A DNA stretch of 63,460 nt from Thiocapsa imhoffii (GTDB taxonomy: Bacteria; Pseudomonadota; Gammaproteobacteria; Chromatiales; Chromatiaceae): assembly GCF_016583985.1 (NCBI RefSeq), contig NZ_NRSD01000025.1, positions 1 to 63,460 on the forward strand. The letters run 5' to 3'. Below the pieces are notes generated by a model that saw only the letters and a list, made by a program, of their open reading frames with translations, was not told the DNA's origin and ran no database searches. The translations under genes and the position numbers were made by a program. This document shows, piece by piece, positions 1 through 8,628 of this stretch (position 1 is its first letter; each line of letters starts with the position of its first letter).

Positions 1-300
1 CCACAGGGCGCTGCGCGGGACGCCCGAGAGGTCGCCGAGGGTGCGGTAGCGGCGGGTCTCACGCCGCCCATGCCCCTGCTCGGTCGTCTCCAGGACCTCG
101 GAGGCGACATCGGTGTACTCCCGCGCATCGGCTTGGATGAATGCCTCCTCGACCTCGGTGGCCAAGTACTTTGGTTGCCCTTGAGCGCCAGGACATAGCG
201 TCCACCCTGCGCCACGATCTGTTCGGCGATCGCGGTCCGACAGCCCATGGCATCGATGGTGACAATGCATCCGTTCAGTTGCAGCAGGTCTAGGACCTGG
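1..300 (-). mobile_element. ISAs1-type transposase remnant, frameshifted and truncated
   Basis: Read on the minus strand, 300 down to about 183 translates to the DDE core segment of ISAs1/H-repeat transposases, including the stretch CIVTIDAMGC and the hallmark ALKGNQ. The frame then shifts by one base near 170-180, after which KYLATEVEEAF continues the same protein to the window edge. The rest lies beyond position 1. Residues are well conserved but the single-base shift means no intact transposase is made from this copy as read. It lies downstream of a broken GH26 gene, so mobile-element activity probably shaped this end of the exopolysaccharide locus. The ISAs1 assignment comes from recognised motifs, not a search. 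Confidence 0.8.
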
Positions 301-332
301 AATCGGCCCCGTCAGGAGACAGCTCTGAAACT

Positions 333-421
333 AATCTGGAAATAGCCGGCGGCGGGTTCCGGTCCCGCCGTCTGCAAATCCAGGAATAGCCATTCAATCG
401 TCAGCAAATCTGGAAATAGCC
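333..421. repeat. Three copies of a 15-bp repeat (AATCTGGAAATAGCC)
   Basis: Copies lie at 333-347 and 407-421 (identical) and 377-391 (AATCCAGGAATAGCC, two changes), all in the same orientation, between the ISAs1 remnant and the broken end of the GH26 gene. Closely spaced short direct repeats at an element boundary resemble the multiple terminal transposase-binding repeats of some IS families, such as IS21. That is inference; no IS21-type transposase is visible here. The junction with native GH26 sequence probably lies around 450-500. Confidence 0.5.
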
Positions 422-1197
422 CGCGCCGATCTGATTTTAACCCCCGAAAATCTGAACGTGAGGTTGTCCCTACGTCCATGCTCGGCAAGCGTTTGCGTGG
501 TTCCCCAGTTGTATCCATCAAACCCGAGAAGATCGACGACATCGTCTCCGGGATAATAGGCGCTGGCTGTATTCCATATTGCGCCGTCCCATAGGGGGTG
601 CGGCACGGATTCAGCATTGGGGCAGAACACAAAAAGGACATTGTCTGCGCCCTCCTCACGGAAACGCTCGACCACATAGCGGAACATCGCCCGGTAGCGT
701 GCAGGCGTTTCAGGACCGTAACCCTGCGCGTCACTGCCCCAGTGATAGCGTGCGAGGTTCATCTCGTGTGCAAATCGCACCAGAACGGGTTGTCCAGAGT
801 CGCGAGCCGCGCGCGCCCACGTCCGCAGGTACTTATCATAATCCCCCCCCAGAATGGCATCAGCCGCGACCGCCTGCTCGGCCCCCCCCGAGACGAACAT
901 GGGCTCCCAGGTCACGCACGCCAGGGCATCGGCCTGTGCAATCGATTGAACACTCGTAAACGGAAAGCGTCCTGCATCCGGTGTCTCCGGACCCGGCCAT
1001 TGTTGAAAGACAACCACCAGAGACGGCATCAGTCCCGTGGCATCACGAACCAAGCTCAAGCGTTGTTCGGTGATCCGATCACCATCCAGAGCAACCCCGA
1101 AAAATAGTGTGTCTTGGAGATCCTGACTGAAGGTGTGCTGGGTCGCGCACAGCAATATCCCAACCATCAGGAGTAAGCAACTCAGTTGACGCCACAT
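394..1197 (-). pseudogene. GH26 beta-mannanase-like protein, C-terminally truncated
   Basis: The ATG at 1197 overlaps the stop of the upstream glycosyltransferase (TGATG) and has a strong GAGGAGG site. The 267-residue product starts with a signal peptide (about 1-26, ending HTFSQ). It then shows glycoside hydrolase family 26 features: RFAHEMN with the probable acid/base Glu145, and GFDGYNW at about 225-231. GH26 proteins normally continue to a second catalytic Glu near the C terminus. Here homology stops just after residue 235 and is replaced by an unrelated tail next to repeats and a transposase remnant, so the nucleophile is missing. The ancestral protein would have been exported to cut or edit the polymer made by this locus; this copy is likely inactive. 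Confidence 0.7.
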
Positions 1198-2840
1198 CAA
1201 ACCTGGTCCTCCTCGGGATGATTAAAGTAAATGACCGCGGACAAGAGCGTGGCATGATAGACGCACCACACCATATTGACCGTTACCGCCCAGATCGCAT
1301 CCTGCTCAAAATACAGTCGACTGATCCCCCAACCAATCGCGCCCACGCAAAGAGCGGCAAGAGAAATCTGTGGCCAGAGCTTGATTAATGGTAAGCTCGT
1401 GCTCCCGCCTTTCGGTGTAATCCCAAAAGTCCCCTTCACTCCGATGATCGCGAGCAAAGATGCCCGTAGATAGACCGGAAGTGTGATCGCCTGCAAGACG
1501 ATTCCACTCCCTAACTCCTTGAATCCATAATCACGCTGAGACATGGAGTAGATGAACAGCGTCATGGTCAGGATGAAATACGGCAAGAAGAAAAGGATAT
1601 AAATCTCGGGATAGACAAAATAGCTTGGAGTCTCGAAGAAGAGATAGATGACAGGCGTCGTAATCATGATGAGAAGGGCCCAGCCAATGAAGTAATGCGT
1701 GCTGGATAGAAAATATTCCCACCACTTCGCTGCGCTCAGCATCCGAGGATTACGAATGAAGGCTCCTACAATCGCTCGAAAGAGACCAACAGTGCCAAGT
1801 GCCCAGCGAAACTGCTGTTTGAAATAGGCGCCAAGATCCTCCGGGCCCATACCAAAAGCGCAGACCTTGTTGAGATAAGCCGAACTCCAACCCCGAGCGT
1901 GGAATTTCAATGAGGTCGCAAAATCTTCGGTCACTGAGGATTCGTCAAAACCACCAACATCCATTAAGGCTGCTCGACGAAAAATCACATTTGTACCACA
2001 GCAAAACATGGCATCCTGTTCACTCTTACCTTCACAAATATACTCGTAGAAGACCGCTTGTTGGAGTCCTGAAGCACGCGCGACCCGATTGGTCTCGAAA
2101 TTGGTGTAGTACTGTGGTGTTTGAATAAACGCAAGCTTGGGATTGTCTTCCATAAAGGCAACAAGGGGGTCAACAAAGTCTGGCAAGGGATTCATGTCGG
2201 CGTCGAAGACAATAATGTATTTTTCCTGCTCACGTTTATTGAGAAACGATTCATCAAAACTTTGGAAGGTAAATCCTGGTTTCGGATGACCAGCGATAAA
2301 ATCAAGAAAATCATTGATCATGCCAGCTTTCGCGCCGCGCCAACTGCGGCGGAAGAGATTAACACCGATTCGTTCACAGAGTGTATCGATCTGTTCGCGA
2401 TAGCAGCGCATCTGCTCGGGATCGTCGCCCGGTCGATCGTAACGCGTGTCATCCAAAAAATAGACGTATTTATTTGGATAAGTGAGATTATAAAAGCAGA
2501 TCAACGTGTTCTCGAGGATATCTAAGGGTTCTTTGAATGACGACACGATGATGGCAACCGGGGGGTAGCCATTCAATTCCGGAACCTGATCCAAAGAGAT
2601 CTGTCGCTGTGCGGACTGACGGTTCTTAACATGATAGAGATTCATGAAATAGCCGAGCGCATGCAACATAATAAACAATTCGGCGCACAACAAGAGCAAC
2701 CCGACACTCTTCTCGTACCAAGCATAGTCGGCTAGGACAAATAGCGACGTCCGCACGATGAGATAGAGAAAAAGTGCAATAACGGCCGCAGCTAAGACGA
2801 TTGAAAAAAACGGTCTCTTGCGCTCGCGCTCCTGGTCCAT
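1197..2840 (-). CDS. Processive GT2 glycosyltransferase (cellulose-synthase-like)
   Basis: A 547-residue inner-membrane protein of the cellulose/curdlan synthase type. Two N-terminal membrane helices (about 11-35 and 46-66) precede a GT-A catalytic domain with the family residues visible: FLDD at 128-131, DAD at 213-215, TED at 304-306 and QQFRW at 342-346 (the QxxRW motif of processive beta-glycosyltransferases). Several C-terminal helices follow (about 370-500), with the segment FGITPKGG between them. There is no fused PilZ domain, unlike BcsA; a separate PilZ protein is encoded upstream. It should polymerise a beta-linked glycan from a nucleotide sugar and pass it through the membrane. Base composition is clearly more AT-rich than in the flanking TPR genes. 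The sugar cannot be told from sequence; neighbouring GH26 and GH16 suggest a mannan- or glucan-like polymer. Confidence 0.9.
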   Translation of the reverse strand: MDQERERKRPFFSIVLAAAVIALFLYLIVRTSLFVLADYAWYEKSVGLLLLCAELFIMLHALGYFMNLYHVKNRQSAQRQISLDQVPELNGYPPVAIIVSSFKEPLDILENTLICFYNLTYPNKYVYFLDDTRYDRPGDDPEQMRCYREQIDTLCERIGVNLFRRSWRGAKAGMINDFLDFIAGHPKPGFTFQSFDESFLNKREQEKYIIVFDADMNPLPDFVDPLVAFMEDNPKLAFIQTPQYYTNFETNRVARASGLQQAVFYEYICEGKSEQDAMFCCGTNVIFRRAALMDVGGFDESSVTEDFATSLKFHARGWSSAYLNKVCAFGMGPEDLGAYFKQQFRWALGTVGLFRAIVGAFIRNPRMLSAAKWWEYFLSSTHYFIGWALLIMITTPVIYLFFETPSYFVYPEIYILFFLPYFILTMTLFIYSMSQRDYGFKELGSGIVLQAITLPVYLRASLLAIIGVKGTFGITPKGGSTSLPLIKLWPQISLAALCVGAIGWGISRLYFEQDAIWAVTVNMVWCVYHATLLSAVIYFNHPEEDQV

Positions 2841-2858
2841 GATATCGACTCGCTCGGT

Positions 2859-5585
2859 TCAGAAACGGTAGCTAAGGCCAAGCCAGAGCCCCTCGGCATC
2901 CCACTCGCGGGAGCGCTGAATCATGCCCTGAGCGGTGAAACTCCAGCGCGGTGCGAAATCGTAGCGATACTCGCCTTCAAAACGGATTCCAGCATTGTGT
3001 TCGGTATCAGTACCAAGGCCGAGCTTAAGCAGGTAGACATGTTGTCGGGCACCACAAAATAGAAACTCTGCCAAATCATGCCGCCACTGGAGGGTCAATG
3101 CACCGGCAACGTAATCCTGCGGCGTCCAGTAGGGATACTGGATATTGACGAGATTTGCTCCCTCGTATTCAAAAATGTTTTGATTTCGAACATCTCGATA
3201 CTCACCCGTCAGGGTGACCTTGAGCTCACGTGGATGATCCTTGAGGACCACACCGAGATCGGCTCGCAGCGCAACCCCTTGGTTATCATCACTGTAGTCC
3301 TGATACTCTGCCAACACACCAAGATCTAACCAACGCCTCACCGGCACACTCAACCGCAGTCGCCACAGGTTCGCAAGGATTCCCTGCTCAAGGGCGAAGC
3401 CGTTAGCTAGCATCTCGGTTCGCTCGTATTCAAGGCTGAGGTCAGCCCAGTCCCGCAGATTCACGGTGATCGCGGCCCGTCCCAGGGTCGGATCCGTCAG
3501 CGCCGATGACCGGTAATCCTTATAGGTGATTTGTGCCGCTGCGCTCAGCCAAGACGTCAAGACGCCGCTGAAACCGAGGCTCTGTCCTTGCGCTTCATAG
3601 GTCCCAAGCAATTGATCCCCGCCGCGGACATCATCGAGTGGTTTCGGTCGCTCCTGCCACAGGTGTTGTCCGACATTCACGAGATAACGTCCATTTTTCA
3701 GCGGGATCTCCGCAGCAAGCTCGGCATGCTGACGATCGATGGCAGCCAGGCGTGTGCCGCCGGGACTCTCTTCGCTCCAAGCACTGAGGTTCAAGCCCAG
3801 GGACGGTCGGGAGCGAATCGTGATCCGCTCTACCGCTTCGCTGGCACGCGTGTGCAACGGATCGATGTTCAAAAGGGATTCATAGGTGTCAATCGACTTA
3901 TCGTGTAATCCGATGATGCACTGCATTTGTGCCAGATCGAAGCGGGCCTCCTGGTTCCCGGGTTGGACCGCGATCAGTTCCGTGAACCGCGTGTTGGCCG
4001 TCCTAAAACGACGGTGCCACGCCCTCAGCTTCGCTTGCTCTTCAAGGAAGGCGCTCTCCTGGATGCGATCGAGTGGTCTCAGTTCGATCACCAGCCTCGC
4101 GAGCTGATCCCTGAGCTCTGGTAAGAGTGCATCGCCCTCCTCGGCCAACGCCTCCTCGAGCGGGCCCAGCATCGGGTAGACCCGACCGTCACCAAGCGCC
4201 TCGCCGAGATCGCTCAAGGCTGCGTCGATTGCGGGACGTTGAGTCCGCATCCGCAGCGACTCGACCTCAGACTGAAACCGCTCAGCCTGTTCCGAGACCT
4301 GCAGTTCCCGATAGAGTCGCGTCGCCGTCTCGGCATCCTTACTCCATAAGGCCACGCGTGCGGCCTCACGCGTCGGCACCGGATCCTCCGGGAGGGCCTC
4401 GCGAAGGGCGGCATAGGCCTCTTGCGCATCCTCGTAACGTTCTGCCCATGACAAGACCCGGGCCCGCGTGAATTGCAGCTTCGAGGTTTCTGGAAAATCC
4501 TCAAGCAGGGCGTCGAGGAGCGCGATCGAGCGGTCATAATCACGCACTGTCGCGGTTGCTTCCGCCAGCGCCAAGCGCGCCTGGAACTGCTCGGGATCTT
4601 GTTCCAAAGCCGCTTCCAAACAGACAATGGCCGCCGCATGCTGACCCGCCTGGGCATCGAGCTCGCCCCAACGCACCAGTTGCTCCGGCGTCAGCCGCGG
4701 TGGCTGAGCCTCACACCATGGATCCTCTTCCCGCTGGGGGTCCAGATGAAACCAGAGATAACGCGCGTCGATATCATCTGGATCATCGGCCAATAATCCT
4801 GCCAATAGCGCATCCGCCTCCTCCTGACGCTCGAGTCGTATCAGAAGACGCGCCCGCGCCACCGCATCAGCACGCCGTTCCGCACCCTGCTCGACCAACG
4901 CGGTTTGCAGATCGAGTGCCGCATGGTAGGCACCAGTCGCAGAGAGCGCCCGTGACTGCTGCCGCAGGCGGGTCGGATCATCGGAGGGGACCGGCGCGGG
5001 CGCCTCAAGCAAAATCAGTGCATTGTCAACATCCTGCTCAGCGATGCGCAACGCGACCAGATCATGCCAGGCTTGACGATCCCGTTCATCGCCGTGCAAC
5101 GCCAGCAGGAGTTCCTCTTCGGCCTCCTCGTAACGTTGCGCGGCCAATAGAACACGACTCAGCTCAAGCGCGGCCCGACGCCGTGTGGGCCCGTCCAGGT
5201 CATCGCGCGCGAGTAAAGGCCTCAAAATCACCTCGGCACGGCGAAAGTCGCCCCAGGTCATCATGATGTTCGCCAGTGCCAGTTGATGCGCAGGGTCATG
5301 CGGCTCGGCTGCTGCCATCGCAATCACCTGTTCTCTTGTTTCACGCACCTGTCCCAAGGCTGCAAGGATGCGGGCAAGTTCGAGTCGCGCTTCGCGATCA
5401 TCGATCCATGCCGCTTCAGGCACAATGGTCGAACCGAGACTCGGCTGGACGAACGCCGCGGGCTGCACCAATGCGAGGAGAAGAATGAGGCCCAACGCGA
5501 CTGCAACGCCGCGACGTTGCTGGTCAAACTCCATTCCTAGTGCCCTGCTCGCACTCATGACCTGGCGGGCGCGATACTTAGCCAT
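2859..5585 (-). CDS. TPR scaffold plus outer-membrane beta-barrel, polysaccharide export
   Basis: About 908 residues. A membrane or signal segment (about 27-47) is followed by a long array of TPR-like helical repeats (about 60-590), then a beta-rich region from about 600 that ends in ...LGLSYRF. A terminal Phe is typical of outer-membrane barrels. The layout matches BcsC/PgaA-type exporters, in which periplasmic TPRs guide the polymer into a barrel. It starts 18 bases after the preceding TPR gene, and the glycosyltransferase begins 18 bases after its stop, so all are probably co-transcribed. ATG at 5585 is used; an adjacent GTG at 5588 is also possible. Family membership is inferred from architecture; the secretion role is inferred from context. 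Confidence 0.8.
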   Translation of the reverse strand: MAKYRARQVMSASRALGMEFDQQRRGVAVALGLILLLALVQPAAFVQPSLGSTIVPEAAWIDDREARLELARILAALGQVRETREQVIAMAAAEPHDPAHQLALANIMMTWGDFRRAEVILRPLLARDDLDGPTRRRAALELSRVLLAAQRYEEAEEELLLALHGDERDRQAWHDLVALRIAEQDVDNALILLEAPAPVPSDDPTRLRQQSRALSATGAYHAALDLQTALVEQGAERRADAVARARLLIRLERQEEADALLAGLLADDPDDIDARYLWFHLDPQREEDPWCEAQPPRLTPEQLVRWGELDAQAGQHAAAIVCLEAALEQDPEQFQARLALAEATATVRDYDRSIALLDALLEDFPETSKLQFTRARVLSWAERYEDAQEAYAALREALPEDPVPTREAARVALWSKDAETATRLYRELQVSEQAERFQSEVESLRMRTQRPAIDAALSDLGEALGDGRVYPMLGPLEEALAEEGDALLPELRDQLARLVIELRPLDRIQESAFLEEQAKLRAWHRRFRTANTRFTELIAVQPGNQEARFDLAQMQCIIGLHDKSIDTYESLLNIDPLHTRASEAVERITIRSRPSLGLNLSAWSEESPGGTRLAAIDRQHAELAAEIPLKNGRYLVNVGQHLWQERPKPLDDVRGGDQLLGTYEAQGQSLGFSGVLTSWLSAAAQITYKDYRSSALTDPTLGRAAITVNLRDWADLSLEYERTEMLANGFALEQGILANLWRLRLSVPVRRWLDLGVLAEYQDYSDDNQGVALRADLGVVLKDHPRELKVTLTGEYRDVRNQNIFEYEGANLVNIQYPYWTPQDYVAGALTLQWRHDLAEFLFCGARQHVYLLKLGLGTDTEHNAGIRFEGEYRYDFAPRWSFTAQGMIQRSREWDAEGLWLGLSYRF

Positions 5586-5603
5586 CACACAGATCCCAGC
5601 CGC

Positions 5604-6350
5604 TCACGGCAATGTCCGTTTCAGTTCGCGCGCGGCATCCTCGAGTTGGCCGGCCCAGGATAGGACGAATGCGTATTGACGGCGCAATTGCAGGTCATCG
5701 GGACGTCGTTCCAGTAAGAACCGATACTCTTTCAGCGATTCCTCATAACGTTCACCCCAGGACAACACCTCAGCTAGCTTCAACCTGACAGCGTCGTCGT
5801 TTGGTGACGCACTCAGATGCGTCCGATAGAGAGCCCATGCTTGCGCGTACTCCTGTCGTGACGCATAGAGATCCGCCATGATCAGCTTCGACTCGGCGTC
5901 CCAATCCGTTTCAGGAATAGCTCGCAGAGCCGTCCAAGCCTCCTCTGGCCGATTGGCCCAGACTAGGACCTTCACGCGTTCCTGGCGTGCTTGAGGATCA
6001 TCGGGCCGAAGCTCGATCACCTTGTCATAGGCCTCCAGCGAGGCATCGTAATCGCTGATATAGCTAAGCAACCGAGCCAACTCGAGCCAGGCCTGCCAAT
6101 CCGGAATCAGGTCACCCTCGCGCTGCAGTGGTGGCGCCGGGCGAGTGGGCTCGTTTCGACCGAGGCTGATGACGGTCGAACCCGCTTGCTCGGCCGCAGA
6201 GCGTGATGATGCCGATGCCGGCATATCCACCTGGGACAAAAGCGAAGAGGGACCCAACAAACCAATCAACAGCACGGGGCCGAGCCCTCTCCACCGTTGG
6301 CTCCAGCTCCTAGAGACAGCCACGCCAATCCTCGTGCAGATGTTCGTCAT
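5604..6350 (-). CDS. Exported TPR protein of the exopolysaccharide locus
   Basis: The start at 6350 is chosen because its ATG overlaps the upstream stop (ATGA) and follows a GGGG-rich site, giving 248 residues. An N-terminal hydrophobic stretch (about 25-42 of this product) should be a signal or anchor. At least four TPR-like repeats follow, with the recurring element VLSWGERYEE / VLSWAGQLED. The same W-containing TPR variant occurs in the neighbouring 240-residue and 908-residue proteins, so the three look like pieces of one periplasmic scaffold. Its likely role is to bridge the synthase and the outer-membrane exporter. No enzymatic motif is visible. Confidence 0.75.
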   Translation of the reverse strand: MTNICTRIGVAVSRSWSQRWRGLGPVLLIGLLGPSSLLSQVDMPASASSRSAAEQAGSTVISLGRNEPTRPAPPLQREGDLIPDWQAWLELARLLSYISDYDASLEAYDKVIELRPDDPQARQERVKVLVWANRPEEAWTALRAIPETDWDAESKLIMADLYASRQEYAQAWALYRTHLSASPNDDAVRLKLAEVLSWGERYEESLKEYRFLLERRPDDLQLRRQYAFVLSWAGQLEDAARELKRTLP

Positions 6351-7069
6351 TTCGTTTCCCCTAAAGCCTGTTGATACGCGCTGATTGCCGCCTCGAGTTG
6401 TCCGCTCCAAAAGAGGATGCGGCCCAACAGGATCTGCGCATCACGGTCGTCTGGGTCCGTATCAAGACGTTCTTGTAATAACTCCTCCGCGGTGGCGAAC
6501 CGCTCCTGCCAACCTAACATCTCGGCCCATTGCAAGACAGCGACCCGGGCAACCCCAGCTGTCGCTGCATCCCGCAAGATTTTGTAGATGTCTTGTGCAT
6601 CATCATAACGTTGCGATCGGCGCAACAGATCAGCGTAATAGAGCATCAGGCTCCAATCATCAGCAAAGCGATCGGCATAACGCTCGAGCAGGATACTCGC
6701 CAAGTCGGACCGACCGGCTGAGTCGAGCGCGCCGGCGACCGGCAGCAGATCGGAGGCCCATAGATGCCCCTGCGAGGCGCCCTCCGTCACACGGGCCAGT
6801 GCTTGCTCCGCCAAGGGCATATCCCCTATCTGCACGGCATCGATCACCACGCGATAGAGCGCATGAGGTCGGTTGAGCCCGAGTTCCAGGGCGCGTGCGT
6901 ACAGTGTCATCGCATCCAGTTCACGACCTGCCAGCCAAGCACGTTCACCCTGCCGGAACACGGCTCGATCAGGATAAACGAACGGATATGCGACCAGCGC
7001 GAGGACCCCGCTCAGAATCAGAATTAAGGCGTACCCAAACTTCTGCGATCGCGCATTACTCCAACTCAT
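6347..7069 (-). CDS. Membrane-anchored TPR protein
   Basis: A 240-residue protein with one N-terminal membrane helix (about 12-32) and TPR-like repeats to the C terminus, ending ILFWSGQLEAAISAYQ. A GAGG ribosome site precedes the ATG by six bases. The gene overlaps the next TPR gene by four bases. With one anchor and a periplasmic helical domain it is suited to link the inner-membrane synthase to the TPR/beta-barrel exporter. It could also serve only as a periplasmic adaptor; nothing in the sequence names a partner. Confidence 0.75.
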   Translation of the reverse strand: MSWSNARSQKFGYALILILSGVLALVAYPFVYPDRAVFRQGERAWLAGRELDAMTLYARALELGLNRPHALYRVVIDAVQIGDMPLAEQALARVTEGASQGHLWASDLLPVAGALDSAGRSDLASILLERYADRFADDWSLMLYYADLLRRSQRYDDAQDIYKILRDAATAGVARVAVLQWAEMLGWQERFATAEELLQERLDTDPDDRDAQILLGRILFWSGQLEAAISAYQQALGETK

Positions 7070-7113
7070 GAAGACCTCGGTGGCACACGGCCAAGCAAGT
7101 CCAGGACCAGCCG

Positions 7114-7479
7114 TCAGTCAGCCTGTAAGGCCTGCCGGGCATGAGCGAGATCTGGTTGGATCTCAATGACACGATTCAGATTGGTCAGACGAAAGACATC
7201 CTCAAGGAGGTGATTGAGCCCACAGACCACCATCCGACCATTGGGTCCGATGGTGTTGAGCAGTGAGAGGATGGCGCCCAAGGCCGAGATATCGATAAAG
7301 CGAACGGCGGATAGATCGAGGATAAAGAATCGGTATCCACGACCGATGATGTTGATCATCTCCGTTTTGAAACCATCACGCTCCAAACGGGTCAACTGCG
7401 AGTCAGGCAGCCGGATAATCGCTAACTCATCAACCTCTTCCAATTCAAGGTTCAAGATTTGCCTCGATGCGAACATCAC
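7114..7479 (-). CDS. STAS-domain protein (anti-sigma-factor antagonist type)
   Basis: 121 residues covering a single STAS domain, the SpoIIAA/RsbV fold. The signature stretch DLSAVRFIDISALGAI is at about 55-70, with Ser65 at the position phosphorylated in SpoIIAA-type proteins. Its 5' end overlaps the end of the PilZ gene by 35 bases, so the two are probably translationally coupled. No HATPase/RsbW-type kinase or PP2C phosphatase is encoded in the window, so the partner is unknown. In this operon it probably acts as a phosphorylation-dependent switch on polymer synthesis, which is inference from context. Confidence 0.85.
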   Translation of the reverse strand: MMFASRQILNLELEEVDELAIIRLPDSQLTRLERDGFKTEMINIIGRGYRFFILDLSAVRFIDISALGAILSLLNTIGPNGRMVVCGLNHLLEDVFRLTNLNRVIEIQPDLAHARQALQAD

Positions 7480-8329
7480 TGTCCGTTCGCATGATAGCGC
7501 TTGCGTAGATCATCGATATCGTATTGAAATTATAAAATATCTTAGATTCCAAACTGATGATCGCTGCCAAATACTCACGCATCAGACCCTGCGAAAAGGC
7601 ATGCATCCAGACCATCGGTTCGAGCTCTGGCTCCATCAGCATTCGCAGTGCATCCAAGTCGAGATGCAGTGGCAAATCCCTGAACAGATCCTCCGCGTCA
7701 CCGATCACTCGACGTTGCTCTTCAAGCGCCATGATATTGCGCTCGACGTATGCCTCTGTGTCATCGAACAGGAACGACCGAAGCACCGTCGCGCGCTCTG
7801 GTTCATTACGAATCATCCGTTGGACAATCGGCTTGAAATGCGAAAAATAAATCAGGATGCCGCGCTTGAGGAGAATCGTGTCCTTGAGGATTCGGCACAG
7901 CAATCGCTCACTCGATTGCATCGCCTGCATATCGATGGCGATCTGGCCACCTTGTAACTCCATGTATACCGGATAGTAGAGCGCGGAGTGCGACTCGATC
8001 TGCACTCCACACACTTGGCCATACAGAATCTCATCCCGTTGCGTCCAAGCCACTTGGCCATGATTGTAGATGGCACCATCCAGCATAAAAGGCAAATGGA
8101 AGTCGATGTGATCGCCCGCATGCAATAGATCACGCCGCACCGCCCAGTCCGGAATAATGATCCTCACACCGCTCTGACTAATATCAAGCAGGATATATTG
8201 AAAAATGGCGCGTGTATCCAACCGCGTTCCGAGAAAAGGCAGACGTAACCCCGCAACATCTAATCTGAATTCTCTGCGGCCTGCGTCAACAGGCATGACA
8301 GGTTTTACCTGCTGATCCAGGATCGCCAT
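7445..8329 (-). CDS. PilZ-domain c-di-GMP effector
   Basis: 294 residues. The N-terminal part carries both c-di-GMP contact motifs of PilZ domains: RREFR at 18-22 (RxxxR) and DISQSG at 49-54 (DxSxxG), 27 residues apart as in functional PilZ domains. The C-terminal half (about 125-294) is mostly helical and unassigned. It is the first gene of the exopolysaccharide operon and overlaps the STAS gene. The synthase lacks its own PilZ domain, so this protein is the obvious c-di-GMP receptor for activating it, and a diguanylate cyclase is encoded about 2 kb upstream. The link to synthase activity is inferred. Confidence 0.85.
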   Translation of the reverse strand: MAILDQQVKPVMPVDAGRREFRLDVAGLRLPFLGTRLDTRAIFQYILLDISQSGVRIIIPDWAVRRDLLHAGDHIDFHLPFMLDGAIYNHGQVAWTQRDEILYGQVCGVQIESHSALYYPVYMELQGGQIAIDMQAMQSSERLLCRILKDTILLKRGILIYFSHFKPIVQRMIRNEPERATVLRSFLFDDTEAYVERNIMALEEQRRVIGDAEDLFRDLPLHLDLDALRMLMEPELEPMVWMHAFSQGLMREYLAAIISLESKIFYNFNTISMIYASAIMRTDSDVRIEANLEP

Positions 8330-8497
8330 CGCTCAGCCTATGAAGTCATCGAAAGCGGATGCCTTCAACGACCCATCTCTCTGTACAAGAGACTGTTGTT
8401 GATAACGGATTGCCATCAAATCAGTTTCCAGCATATCCATGACCCTCGTCGCAACATGCCGGATACTTGAAGACTGCTTTCAATCACCGCGCAGGAT

Positions 8498-8544
8498 CTG
8501 ATTCAGGTATTCTCTGCGAAGCAGCTTACTTCATTCTGAATCAG
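8498..8544. promoter_or_regulatory. Inverted repeat upstream of the PilZ operon
   Basis: CTGATTCAG (8498-8506) and CTGAATCAG (8536-8544) form perfect 9-bp arms 29 bases apart, in the roughly 300-bp gap between the GH16 gene and the PilZ gene. Flanking bases extend the match imperfectly (GGAT/GATC). The rest of 8330-8628 shows nothing else I can name. A regulator dyad for the exopolysaccharide operon, or a terminator behind GH16, are both possible; there is no T-run. Confidence 0.35.
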
Positions 8545-8628
8545 GATCGTCGTTTAGCAACCATACGCATCAAACACCATACCAAACCGTTCACTTCTAG
8601 TAACGCTCTACACGATCACGCCTGATCC

